A stretch of 64,000 nucleotides of DNA from Candidatus Woesearchaeota archaeon (GTDB taxonomy: Archaea > Nanobdellota > Nanobdellia > Woesearchaeales > UBA10216): assembly GCA_016180065.1 (NCBI GenBank), contig JACPBY010000004.1, forward strand, positions 1-64,000, given 5' to 3'. The notes below the pieces were generated by a model, which saw nothing but the letters and a program-made list of their open reading frames with translations, made no database searches and was not told the DNA's origin. Shown in pieces: positions 1 to 9,257 of this stretch. Position 1 is the first letter of the stretch; each line of letters begins with the position of its first letter. The position numbers and the translations under genes are program-made.

Positions 1-1
1 G

Positions 2-196
2 CCACTCATAAAACTCGTAGACAAAATGCTCTCACTTAACAAGAGCCTTAACGAATTGGGCGACCGAAAGACAGATGAGCGGCTGCGGATTGAGGATGAG
101 GTAAAGCGGGTTGATGCTGAAATTGATGAGCTTGTGTATGAGCTGTATGGCATTACAGGAGAAGAGAAAAGGATTATTGAAGGCTCGTTAAGATAA
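2..196 (+). CDS. C-terminal fragment (5' truncated by window) of a probable restriction-modification / N6-adenine methylase type protein
   Basis: Open from window start; translation ends ...EIDELVYELYGITGEEKRIIEGSLR*, resembling the C-terminus of type IIG/Eco57I-like RM proteins. Confidence 0.5.
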   Translation, partial: PLIKLVDKMLSLNKSLNELGDRKTDERLRIEDEVKRVDAEIDELVYELYGITGEEKRIIEGSLR

Positions 197-521
197 GCTC
201 CGGTGCTGCCTCAGCTTCAAGCTCAACGTATTTCCAGCCGCTTATTTTCTGGCTTGCGCCGCTTAAGTCGTCCAGCGAAAATGCCATTTGCGCGCTGACA
301 ATGGCTTTCTTGTCAGAGTCTATGAAGAACACGCCTAAATCGTAAGGCACAACATTTTCTTCCTCAACAGCTCTCCCGAAAATAGTTTGCAGTTCTTCCT
401 CTTTTAGGCCTTTAAAAAGCAGGTCTTTTACCGCGAAAACAGGCACAGTTGCCCTTTTCAGCACGCCATCTTTTTTTATGTAGAGGTTCATATGTGACAT
501 TCTTTTAATCAAGTATGGCAA
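174..521 (-). CDS. hypothetical protein, 115 aa
   Basis: Single uninterrupted ORF between two + strand genes; no recognised family. Confidence 0.5.
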   Translation of the reverse strand: MPYLIKRMSHMNLYIKKDGVLKRATVPVFAVKDLLFKGLKEEELQTIFGRAVEEENVVPYDLGVFFIDSDKKAIVSAQMAFSLDDLSGASQKISGWKYVELEAEAAPELILTSLQ

Positions 522-585
522 GGGAAGAACTAATATTTAAATGTAGCACTAAAATCTTACGGAATTTTCGGATAATTTCCGGAGT

Positions 586-1371
586 ATGGGCTGTTTGTTG
601 ATGGAAGGGAAAATGCTGCTTGTTGACGTCCACGCGCACCTTGACATTTTTGGCGGTGAAGAAGAGGTAGCTGCTGCCGTTGAAAGGGCTGCTGCAACTG
701 GAGTAAAGGCAATAGTCACGGCAGGGGTTGATGCCGCTTCCAACAGGAAGGCACTTGAAATGCGGCAGCGATTCCCGATTGTTAAGGCGGCTTTGGGGCT
801 TTACCCTGCAGAGGCTGCAAAGCTGGCAGAAGCTGAGATAAACGGGGAACTTGATTTTATCAGAAGCAACCGAAACAAAATCGCCGCTATTGGCGAGATA
901 GGGCTGGACTACATGGAAGCAAAGGACGAAACTGATAAAGAAAAGCAGCAAAAGCTGTTTGAAACGCAGCTTGGGCTTGCAAAACAGATCGGTAAGCCAG
1001 TGATTGTGCATTCGCGGCAAGCTGAGAAGGAAGTTGTGGAAACGCTAATCCGTTGCGGCTGCAAGGCTGTTGTTTTGCACGCCTTCCACGGCAGCCTCAG
1101 CCTCGCAAAATCAGCTGCCAATTCCGGCTTTTTCATTACAATCCCCACCAACATCGGCAGAAGCAGCCAGTTCAGGGCAATAGCAAAGGCTTTGCCGCTG
1201 TCAAGGCTGCTTACAGAAACAGACTCTCCTTTCCTTGCCGCAATGAAAGAGCAGAAAAGCGAGCCAGCGGACGTTGCAGCAGCAATCAGGGCAATAGCTG
1301 AAATAAAAGGGCTTGATGCAGGAGAAACAGCCAATGTGGTATTCGCCAATTACCAGCGGCTGTTCGCTTAA
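586..1371 (+). CDS. tatD: TatD family deoxyribonuclease/hydrolase
   Basis: DVHAHLD, IGEIGLDY, VIVHSR, TETDSP motifs; likely start at the internal MLLVDVHAHLD (about 613). Confidence 0.9.
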   Translation: MGCLLMEGKMLLVDVHAHLDIFGGEEEVAAAVERAAATGVKAIVTAGVDAASNRKALEMRQRFPIVKAALGLYPAEAAKLAEAEINGELDFIRSNRNKIAAIGEIGLDYMEAKDETDKEKQQKLFETQLGLAKQIGKPVIVHSRQAEKEVVETLIRCGCKAVVLHAFHGSLSLAKSAANSGFFITIPTNIGRSSQFRAIAKALPLSRLLTETDSPFLAAMKEQKSEPADVAAAIRAIAEIKGLDAGETANVVFANYQRLFA

Positions 1372-1444
1372 ACTGCAATTTTTTTATCGAAACATTTATA
1401 AACACTTTTGGGCAAAACTGTGTTTCAAAAAGAGTTGTAAAAAA

Positions 1445-2017
1445 ATGGCTGAGGATTCTGCGCTTAGGGGCACTTTTGCCTTTCTGAATAAGATTGGAAT
1501 TTTTGATGTTGTGCTGCCGTTCCTGCTGGTCTTCACGATAGTGTTTGCTATCCTTGAAAAGACAAGGGTATTCGGCACAGAGAAAGTAGGAAGCAATGAA
1601 TATACAAAAAAGAACCTTAACTCTTTGGCGTCATTCGCCATAGCCCTTTTTACGGTTGCCTCAGGAAAAGTTGTTGAGGCAATAACGCAGATATCAGCGA
1701 ATGTGGTCATACTGCTTTTTGCCTCGGTTTTCTTCCTGATGCTGGTAGGCTCTTTCCATCCGCAAGGTGATGAGAAAGGCTTTTTCCTGGAAAAAGGAAT
1801 GTGGAGAACGTTTTTCGTGCTGCTGATGTTCATAGGGCTGGTTGGCATATTCCTCAACGCCCTGGAAAGCGGAGGGATGACATGGCTCCAGATAGTACTT
1901 GACTGGTTTTCGCAGTTTTTCACGAATGTTTCAGTGGCAACGGCAGTGCTTATAGGCTTCGTTGTTCTTGCCATGTGGTGGATAGCAAAGCCTGAGCACC
2001 CTCCGGCCAAAACGTAA
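1445..2017 (+). CDS. multi-pass membrane protein, paralog 1 of 3
   Basis: MAEDSALRGTFAFLNKIGIFDVVLPFLLVFTIVFAILEKTRVFG; shares the pattern G(I/L)xDxVLPFxLxFxxxFxxL with the next ORF. Confidence 0.75.
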   Translation: MAEDSALRGTFAFLNKIGIFDVVLPFLLVFTIVFAILEKTRVFGTEKVGSNEYTKKNLNSLASFAIALFTVASGKVVEAITQISANVVILLFASVFFLMLVGSFHPQGDEKGFFLEKGMWRTFFVLLMFIGLVGIFLNALESGGMTWLQIVLDWFSQFFTNVSVATAVLIGFVVLAMWWIAKPEHPPAKT

Positions 2018-2096
2018 AGCGGAGAGGCAGGAATAGGAAAGAAATAAATAGCCGTGAAGTGCTGTCAACATGAAAACGTCAAAAAGGTGAAAAAAG

Positions 2097-2699
2097 GTGC
2101 TGCCAGTGCTGTCTGTTGTGTTTCAGGCATTCTCGGGAGTCAGGAATGTCCCTGATTTCCTGGTACAGCTTGAAAAATTCGGGCTGCTGGATGCTGTTCT
2201 GCCATTCATACTGATATTCGCTGTTATCTTTGTGGTGCTGCAGCGGGTAAAGATGTTTGGCGATGGCAAGAAAAATGTTAACATGCTGGTAGCCCTTGTG
2301 TTTGCGCTGCTGGTTGTTGTGCCTCATGTCCTTGGCACATACCCTCCAGGGGCAGATGTGGTATCAATCATCAACAGCGCCCTGCCGAATGTTTCCCTGG
2401 TAATTGTGATAATTGTGGCTGCACTTATCCTGGTGGGGCTGTTTGTCCCGAACTTCCAGCCCGGAGGAGGCTTGGGTGGGGTCATGGCGCTGCTCAGCGT
2501 GGGAGCGATAATCTTCATATTTGGCCTGGCTGCAGGGTGGTGGGAGACAATATCGCCTCTCGGCTTCCTGGCGAACCCGGACATCCAGGCAGTCGTAGTC
2601 ATAGTGCTGGTGTTTGCCCTTGTCATATTCCTCATCACAGCTGAATCACCCGGCCAGAAAATAACCGACACAATTAAAGGGCTATTTGGCGGCCATTAA
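2097..2699 (+). CDS. multi-pass membrane protein, paralog 2 of 3
   Basis: LEKFGLLDAVLPFILIFAVIFVVLQRVKMFGDGKKNVNMLVALVFALLVV; hydrophobic segments. Confidence 0.75.
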   Translation: MLPVLSVVFQAFSGVRNVPDFLVQLEKFGLLDAVLPFILIFAVIFVVLQRVKMFGDGKKNVNMLVALVFALLVVVPHVLGTYPPGADVVSIINSALPNVSLVIVIIVAALILVGLFVPNFQPGGGLGGVMALLSVGAIIFIFGLAAGWWETISPLGFLANPDIQAVVVIVLVFALVIFLITAESPGQKITDTIKGLFGGH

Positions 2700-2751
2700 T
2701 AACGACGTACGACAATGCTGGCAATGTCTGCCGCAAAAGAGTTTTGCAAAA

Positions 2752-3291
2752 ATGGCAACAGTTTTGGACATCGGGCTTCTGAAAGGCTTCACTGACCTGT
2801 TTGTGTGGATTCTCGTTTTCGTCATTGTTTACGGGGCACTTGAGGCAACGAACGTTCTGAAGAGCAAAGGACTGCATGCGCTGTTCGCATTTACCATAAC
2901 TGCGGTGATAGTCCTCACAGGAGGAGGCACAAACCTCATAACCGCCATGGCACCATGGTTTGTTGTCATAGCCGCACTTATCTTTTTCATATTCGTTCTT
3001 GCATCGTTTGCAGGGGCTGACATGAAGGACATGCCCAGCCTTTTCGGCAAGAAGGCAGTCATATGGATTCTTGCGATACCGATGCTGATTATAATGATAA
3101 TAGCATGGACGCAGGCACCTCAGGAACAGCCTTCAACTGACGGCTCAACAGCCGAAACGCCTGCTCCCGAGCAGCAAAGGGAGTTCGTTGGGGTTCTGAG
3201 AAACCCAAAGGTGCTTGGCCTTGTTCTCATTCTGGGAATATCAGCCATGGCAATATCACTGATGGCCAGCGGAGGAGGGGCGATTAAATAA
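2752..3291 (+). CDS. multi-pass membrane protein, paralog 3 of 3
   Basis: MATVLDIGLLKGFTDLFVWILVFVIVYGALEATNVLKSKGLHALFAFTITAVIVL; likely start at the internal Met (ORF opens at 2686). Confidence 0.7.
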   Translation: MATVLDIGLLKGFTDLFVWILVFVIVYGALEATNVLKSKGLHALFAFTITAVIVLTGGGTNLITAMAPWFVVIAALIFFIFVLASFAGADMKDMPSLFGKKAVIWILAIPMLIIMIIAWTQAPQEQPSTDGSTAETPAPEQQREFVGVLRNPKVLGLVLILGISAMAISLMASGGGAIK

Positions 3292-3302
3292 ACAGAAAAA
3301 GG

Positions 3303-4130
3303 CTACTGTTGACTGCTTGCCTGCTTCTTTAGCGGGGCTTTCATGCCTTTTGTGATTCTGGAAAGTTCATTAACATTCTCTGTAAGTGTCGGTATGATTT
3401 TCTGGAAAACCTGCTCCAGGGCTTTCATTTCAGAAGCTACATCCTTCACGCTCTTGTCATAGTCAGACACTTTTTCGACAACACCTTTCTGGAGGGTGTC
3501 AAAGGCTGTTTTCAGGTCTGAGAATCGCTGCTCCAACGCAGCCATCCTCTGCTCAACAGAGCCTTTCCACTCCACGACCTTGTTAAAATCCTTCATAAGA
3601 TCCTGCCACTTCTCCTCAATTATGGCCTCGCTTATCTCTTCAACCTTGGCAGAAATATCCCCTTCTCCGCCATAGCCTGCACCTGTCCCTGCTTGCAAAG
3701 GCGCGCCCATCATCCCAAAGCCCTCACTGCCCTGTGGCATTCCTCCACGGGTGCCCATGCCCGGCATTTCCCCGAGGCTTCCCATTTCATCAGGGTTCTG
3801 GGGACCTTCAATGCTCGCCTCCCTCTCAAGCCCTTCGTCAAAAGGGGGCTGTGGCATGCCTGGCGGGTTTCCAAGACTTCCAGGCTGCACCTGTTGCACT
3901 CCCTGCATGCCTGGAGCGCCCTGGACAGGCGATGGCGCTCTCATGTCAGACTGGCTGAGGGCGTCAAAAATCTGGCTGGTCTGGTATCCGTTGCGCTGCA
4001 GGGCCTGTACAATCTGGTTGGTCGTAAGGCCCTGCCTCTTCATCCTGACAACCTCATCAACAGGCACTCTTGGCCCCTGAGGGCCAGGCACGTTTTTTTT
4101 TCCAAAACCGAAAAGAGCCACAATCACCAC
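3303..4130 (-). CDS. hypothetical protein: N-terminal helical region, Pro/Gly/Met-rich linker, C-terminal coiled coil
   Basis: VPVDEVVRMKRQGLTTNQIVQALQRNGYQTSQIFDAL, PGMQGVQQVQPGSLGNPPGMPQPP linker, heptad-like C-terminus. Confidence 0.7.
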   Translation of the reverse strand: MVIVALFGFGKKNVPGPQGPRVPVDEVVRMKRQGLTTNQIVQALQRNGYQTSQIFDALSQSDMRAPSPVQGAPGMQGVQQVQPGSLGNPPGMPQPPFDEGLEREASIEGPQNPDEMGSLGEMPGMGTRGGMPQGSEGFGMMGAPLQAGTGAGYGGEGDISAKVEEISEAIIEEKWQDLMKDFNKVVEWKGSVEQRMAALEQRFSDLKTAFDTLQKGVVEKVSDYDKSVKDVASEMKALEQVFQKIIPTLTENVNELSRITKGMKAPLKKQASSQQ

Positions 4131-4195
4131 TTTTTACTTTTTTCAACCATACCTGGAATTTGATTCAATTTCATTATCAATTGGCACGGCGGTTT

Positions 4196-4651
4196 TTAAA
4201 GCTTTTCCCTCTGCTCAGCCACTTGCTGGACAAGGGCGTCTTCAACTGCCTGCCGCACAATCCGTTCAACCTCACCCTGAGTTACGAATCCAAGCGGCTC
4301 TATGAGGTTCAGGTATTTCCTTATCACGTCAACATCCTCAAGCCTTGCAAAGCCCTGAAGCTCCTTAATCAGTGCCTTAAGCTTTTCCACCATGTCCGCA
4401 ACCTGGCCTTTGACATCAGAGAGATCCTCTCCAGTAAGCTTGATTTCAGCCCTTAGCTTCCTGTTGCTGCTTAGCATGTTCTCTTCGGTAACCTGGCTCC
4501 TGCGCTCAAGGTTTGAATAGCGCTCCTCCAGCATCCTTAGCCTTCGCTCAACCTCTGCAATGCCCTGAAGTACGTTTGGATTGGCAAGAGCAAAAGCCTT
4601 CTCCTGCTGGCTTTGGCCTCTTTTTCCAAAATCAGAAGGGTTATCAACCAT
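4196..4651 (-). CDS. coiled-coil hypothetical protein
   Basis: IAEVERRLRMLEERYSNLERRSQVTEENMLSSNRKLRAEI heptads; next to pilus ATPase gene. Confidence 0.65.
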   Translation of the reverse strand: MVDNPSDFGKRGQSQQEKAFALANPNVLQGIAEVERRLRMLEERYSNLERRSQVTEENMLSSNRKLRAEIKLTGEDLSDVKGQVADMVEKLKALIKELQGFARLEDVDVIRKYLNLIEPLGFVTQGEVERIVRQAVEDALVQQVAEQREKL

Positions 4652-4737
4652 AAAACTATATAAAGAAGGAGTTATATAAATAGGTTTGTAAGATGCCTGA
4701 AAAACAGGGATTTTTTAGGCTACGGGCGTGAGCTAGT

Positions 4738-7017
4738 ATGGCTGAAAAAAGGGGCGAGTGCTTCGGCTATGATACCTATAAGGAAGGAGAGGACATAGTC
4801 CTAAGAGTGGACGCCGAGGAATGCCCTTTCTTCCCGTCAATAGAAGACAACCCTGTGTGCATGTCCGCCATTATTGACAAGATGGTTGAAAGCCCAGGCG
4901 TGACAAGGGTCGTGTTCAGCCAGAAAAGGGACTACGAGTACGACTACAGCCAGGTAAGGATGCTTGCAGAGATTGGCAAGCTGAGGAACCAGATAATAAA
5001 GCAGCAGGTCCTTTCGGCAACGCCCTTCGGCGAGATGCTGGGCAGCCCGGGAGGGGCAAGAAGGATTTACGAGCTGAGGGATGTCCTGCACAACAAGCTG
5101 CGGAATGACCCTGTATTGGCGTATGTGGAGCTGCGCAGGATTCACAGGGAGGAAAAGGCCGCATTTTCCCATGAAGCAAAAGCAAGCGCTGCAGATGGCA
5201 GGCATCTTGCATTGGTTGAGTCGCTGCTTGGCGCACTTGAAAAGACAGAGCTCATGGCAAAGGCAAAGCCGCACCTTGCCTCATACAAGGAAGGCGACAG
5301 GAGCATCTACCACAGGATATTCAGCCCTCTTGCCAAGCCGGACTTCATGTTCACGAGGCTCATGGCTGCCTTCCCTGCCGATGGCGAGGAGATTGACACT
5401 TACTCCGTGCACGGCACTGACGTCACAATATTCCGGCTCCCGTCAACAGTGCAGTACCTCTACCACATGGTGCCGCCGGAGTTCAAGCTGTCCGAGGAAA
5501 AATACGAGCTTCTTGATGCCGCAAAAAAAGTGATTTCAGAGCATAAGCCGTCAAGGTCGGAGTTCATAGACCCCGAGAGGGTGAGGCAGGTTTTCTTTAA
5601 CGTGGGGAGCGACCTGCTTGAGGAAATATCTGCGCAGAAAGGGCTTAAGCTGAGGACAAGGGAAACCGAGGAGCTTTCGGAAATACTTGTCAGGTACACA
5701 ATCGGCTTCGGCTTGGTTGAAGTGCTGCTGCAGGATGAAAAAATCCAGGACATAACTGCAAACAGCCCGATGGGCAGGCACCCTATTTTCATAGTGCACC
5801 AGGACTACGATGACTGCATGACCAACATAATCCCGACGGTGAACGATGCAGACTCCTGGGCGACAAAGCTGCGCCTGATGTCAGGGAGGCCCCTTGACGA
5901 GGCAAACCCCATCATGGACACAGAGCTGATTGTTCCCGGAGGAAAGGCGAGAGTGGCTGTAATTGGCGAGCCCCTGAACCCGAACGGGCTGGCGTATGCG
6001 TTTAGGAGGCACAGGGACAAGCCATGGACATTTCCCTTGTTCATAAAAAGCAGGATGATGACGCCAATGGCAGCAGGGCTTCTGAGCTTCCTCATTGACG
6101 GCTCAAGGACAATGCTCGTAGCCGGAACAAGGTCAGCAGGAAAGACGTCCGTGCTTGGGGCAGTGATGGTTGAGATAATGAGGAAATACCGTGTTATTTC
6201 AATAGAGGACACCTTGGAATTGCCTGTTGCCGCCCTGAAGAAGCTCAACTACAACATCCAGCCAATGAAAGTTGCATCTGCCCTGACCAAAGGCACAACA
6301 GAAGTAAGCGCTGATGAGGGCATAAGGGCAACGCTGAGGCTGGGCGACAGCTGCCTCATCGTCGGCGAAGTGAGGAGTGTTGAAGCTTTAGCGCTTTTCG
6401 AGGCAATGAGAGTCGGGGCACTGGCAAATGTTGTTGCTGGAACAATCCACGGCGACTCGCCATACGGCGTTTTTGACAGGATAGTCAACGACCTGAGGGT
6501 GCCAAGGACATCATTCAAGGCAACAGACATAGTTGTGGTTGCCAACCCGATAAAAAGCCCTGATGGCCTTCATAGATGGCGAAGGATGACGCAGATTACA
6601 GAGGTTGGAAAATACTGGGAATCAGACCCGCTGCTTGAGAAAGGCTTCAAGGATCTCATGAAGTACGACTCAAAAACAGACCAGCTTGAGCCAACGCTCG
6701 ACCTTCTGAACGGCGAAAGCGACATCCTTAAGTCAATCGCCGCAAACGTCAAGGAATGGGCAGGAAGCTGGGATGCTGTCTGGGACAACATAATGCTCAG
6801 GACAAACATAAAAGCAGCCATTGTAGCTGCTGCCGAAAAAACAGGCCAGGACGAGCTTCTCGAAGCACAGTTTGTAGTGCAGGCAAACGACGAGTTTCAC
6901 AAAATCTCGGAGCAAATCAAGGATGAGATTGGGGCATACGACAGCAAGAAGATATTCTTTGAGTGGAGCGAGTGGATGAAAAAGGCACTGAAAAGGAAAG
7001 AGGTAGAGCTTATCTGA
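4738..7017 (+). CDS. type II/IV secretion system ATPase (FlaI/GspE/TadA superfamily)
   Basis: Walker A VAGTRSAGKTS; IEDTLELP; VGEVRSVEALALFEAMRVG; GTIHGDS. Confidence 0.9.
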   Translation: MAEKRGECFGYDTYKEGEDIVLRVDAEECPFFPSIEDNPVCMSAIIDKMVESPGVTRVVFSQKRDYEYDYSQVRMLAEIGKLRNQIIKQQVLSATPFGEMLGSPGGARRIYELRDVLHNKLRNDPVLAYVELRRIHREEKAAFSHEAKASAADGRHLALVESLLGALEKTELMAKAKPHLASYKEGDRSIYHRIFSPLAKPDFMFTRLMAAFPADGEEIDTYSVHGTDVTIFRLPSTVQYLYHMVPPEFKLSEEKYELLDAAKKVISEHKPSRSEFIDPERVRQVFFNVGSDLLEEISAQKGLKLRTRETEELSEILVRYTIGFGLVEVLLQDEKIQDITANSPMGRHPIFIVHQDYDDCMTNIIPTVNDADSWATKLRLMSGRPLDEANPIMDTELIVPGGKARVAVIGEPLNPNGLAYAFRRHRDKPWTFPLFIKSRMMTPMAAGLLSFLIDGSRTMLVAGTRSAGKTSVLGAVMVEIMRKYRVISIEDTLELPVAALKKLNYNIQPMKVASALTKGTTEVSADEGIRATLRLGDSCLIVGEVRSVEALALFEAMRVGALANVVAGTIHGDSPYGVFDRIVNDLRVPRTSFKATDIVVVANPIKSPDGLHRWRRMTQITEVGKYWESDPLLEKGFKDLMKYDSKTDQLEPTLDLLNGESDILKSIAANVKEWAGSWDAVWDNIMLRTNIKAAIVAAAEKTGQDELLEAQFVVQANDEFHKISEQIKDEIGAYDSKKIFFEWSEWMKKALKRKEVELI

Positions 7018-9251
7018 TGAAAAGCCTGTCTGAGCAGGAAGAGTCAATGGCGAGGAAGTACTCCGGGCTTCTTGAAAATGCTTTGGATGGAAAGCCTGAG
7101 AAGGGAAAGCAGGCTGCAAAGCCGGCACAGCCCGTGCAGGAGGAGGTGAGCGTTAAGCCTATTCTGTCTTCAAACTACCTTGAGTTCAAAAAGGAGAACA
7201 TACCCAAGCACTTGGGATTCTACGAAAAGCTCTGCAACAAGGCAGAGCGCATAATAAAGATAAGCCCTGACAAGAAAAAAACCGCAGAGTTGCAGGAATA
7301 CCTGACACTGTGCCACCTGGAGTCAACGCCAACAGGCGCCATGAGCCTTGCAGTCATCACAGCCTTCATCATTGTTTTGTTTGGCGGAGCAATGGGCTTT
7401 CTCGTAGTAAACTCAACACTGGTTACAATCTACGCGGCAGGCATGGGGCTGTTCGCCTATGCTGCCCTGATAAAGATGCCTGAATTCCTGGCAAACAACT
7501 TCAGGCTTGCTGCCTCCAACCAGATGGTCCAGTGCATATTTTACGTTGCGACGTTCATGAGGCACACATCCAACCTGGAGCTGGCAATCCGGTTTTCTGC
7601 AGACAGGCTCATACCCCCGCTAGCGCTGGACCTCAAGAAGATACTGTGGGATGTTGAAACAGGAAAGTATGATACCATCAAGGACTCGCTGGACAGCTAC
7701 CTTGAAACGTGGAGAAAATGGAACATGGAGTTCATAGAGTCGTTCCACCTCATAGAAGGCTCGCTTTACGAGCCATCTGACGAAAGAAGGCTGACGCTTA
7801 TAGACAAAAGCCTTGACATCATGCTGCAGGAAACATACGAAAAAATGCTGCGATACAGCCATGACCTCAAAAGCCCGGTCACGATGCTTTACATGCTCGG
7901 CATAGTGCTGCCAGTCCTGGGCCTGGTTATACTGCCCATGGCAGCGAGCTTCCTGACATCAGACACCCCTCCCATGAAGATAGCCCTGAACATAGCCCTG
8001 CTTTACAACCTCATCCTTCCACTGGTGCTGTTTTACATGAGCAGAATGGTGCTCTCAAAAAGGCCTACCGGCTACGGCCAGCAAGACGTTTCAGAGCTTA
8101 ACCCGGAGCTGCAGCCGCTCCGCAACATAGTGCTGAAGCTGGGAGGAAAGGCATTAATAATCAACCCCCTATGGCTCACGATAGGAGTTATGGGCTTCAT
8201 GATATTCATGGGCGCGGTGCCCTTCCTGCTTGGAGCAATAATACCTGACGATGTCCTGCTGCAGGAAAAGACCTTTGACCAGACACTTGGCTTTAAGCTC
8301 CTGGACTACAAGAAAACTGACATGGGCTTTGCAGGGCCCTACGGCCTCGGAGCGACTGTGCTGAGCTTTTTCATCCCGTTGGGAATAGGAATAGGCCTTG
8401 GGCTGTACTTCCTAATAAAGTCAAAGAACGTGCTTAAGCTGCGGGAAGAGGCAAAAGCGCTTGAGGAGGAATTCTCTTCTGCCCTGTTCCAGCTCGGCAA
8501 CAGGATAGGGGACGGCCTGCCCATCGAGCTGGCAATCAGCAAAGTGGGAGCCATGATGGCAAACACAAAATCAGGGGAATTCTTCCAGCTGGTAAGCCAA
8601 AAGATTGTCCGGCAGGGAATGTCAGTGCAGAAAGCAATCTTCGACCCCAAGGTTGGCGCGCTGCTTGCCTTTCCATCACCATTAATAGAAAGCTCAATGA
8701 AAGTGCTCCTTGAGAGCGCAAGGAAAGGGCCGCTGGCAGCGTCTTCAGCAATGATAAACGTTTCGCAGTATGTCAAGGACATACACAGGGTTGACGAAAG
8801 GGTCAAGGACCTGATGGCAGACATCATAAGCGACATGAAGCAGCAGGTTGGAGTCCTTGCCCCGGCTATAGCAGGCATAGTGGTAGGCATAACATCAATG
8901 ATAATCACCATAATCGGCAGGCTTACAGAACAGCTTTCCGCAATAACAGAATTCTCAGGAGGTTCCGGCACAGCGATACCAACAGGCGTCATCACGCTCT
9001 TCGGCAGCGGAGTGCCCACATACTTCTTCCAGATAATAATAGGGCTTTACATAATAGAAGTAACCATAATCCTGACAATACTTATAAACGGCATAGAGAA
9101 CGGCGCAGACAAGGTAGCTGAAAAATTCTCGCTGGGCTCAAACCTGATGAAAGGCACCATCATCTACGGCATAGTCGCGTTTGCCATAACCATGGTCTTC
9201 AACATCATCGCGGCAAGCATAATAAGCGGCATAGCGACTCCTGTGGCGTGA
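7017..9251 (+). CDS. type II secretion system F / FlaJ-TadC like membrane protein, long form
   Basis: Start ATG overlaps stop of the ATPase (TGATG at 7015-7019); two membrane blocks; SSALFQLGNRIGDGLPIELAIS. Confidence 0.85.
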   Translation: MKSLSEQEESMARKYSGLLENALDGKPEKGKQAAKPAQPVQEEVSVKPILSSNYLEFKKENIPKHLGFYEKLCNKAERIIKISPDKKKTAELQEYLTLCHLESTPTGAMSLAVITAFIIVLFGGAMGFLVVNSTLVTIYAAGMGLFAYAALIKMPEFLANNFRLAASNQMVQCIFYVATFMRHTSNLELAIRFSADRLIPPLALDLKKILWDVETGKYDTIKDSLDSYLETWRKWNMEFIESFHLIEGSLYEPSDERRLTLIDKSLDIMLQETYEKMLRYSHDLKSPVTMLYMLGIVLPVLGLVILPMAASFLTSDTPPMKIALNIALLYNLILPLVLFYMSRMVLSKRPTGYGQQDVSELNPELQPLRNIVLKLGGKALIINPLWLTIGVMGFMIFMGAVPFLLGAIIPDDVLLQEKTFDQTLGFKLLDYKKTDMGFAGPYGLGATVLSFFIPLGIGIGLGLYFLIKSKNVLKLREEAKALEEEFSSALFQLGNRIGDGLPIELAISKVGAMMANTKSGEFFQLVSQKIVRQGMSVQKAIFDPKVGALLAFPSPLIESSMKVLLESARKGPLAASSAMINVSQYVKDIHRVDERVKDLMADIISDMKQQVGVLAPAIAGIVVGITSMIITIIGRLTEQLSAITEFSGGSGTAIPTGVITLFGSGVPTYFFQIIIGLYIIEVTIILTILINGIENGADKVAEKFSLGSNLMKGTIIYGIVAFAITMVFNIIAASIISGIATPVA

Positions 9252-9257
9252 GCAAAG

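Noticed and set aside
505-1020. 171-aa minus-strand ORF
   Set aside because: Overlaps the well-supported tatD gene; no recognisable features.
1396-2010. 204-aa minus-strand ORF
   Set aside because: Antisense to membrane protein paralog 1, which has coherent TM segments.
8339-9019. 226-aa minus-strand ORF
   Set aside because: Shadow of the F-domain gene; low-complexity Ser/Thr-rich translation.
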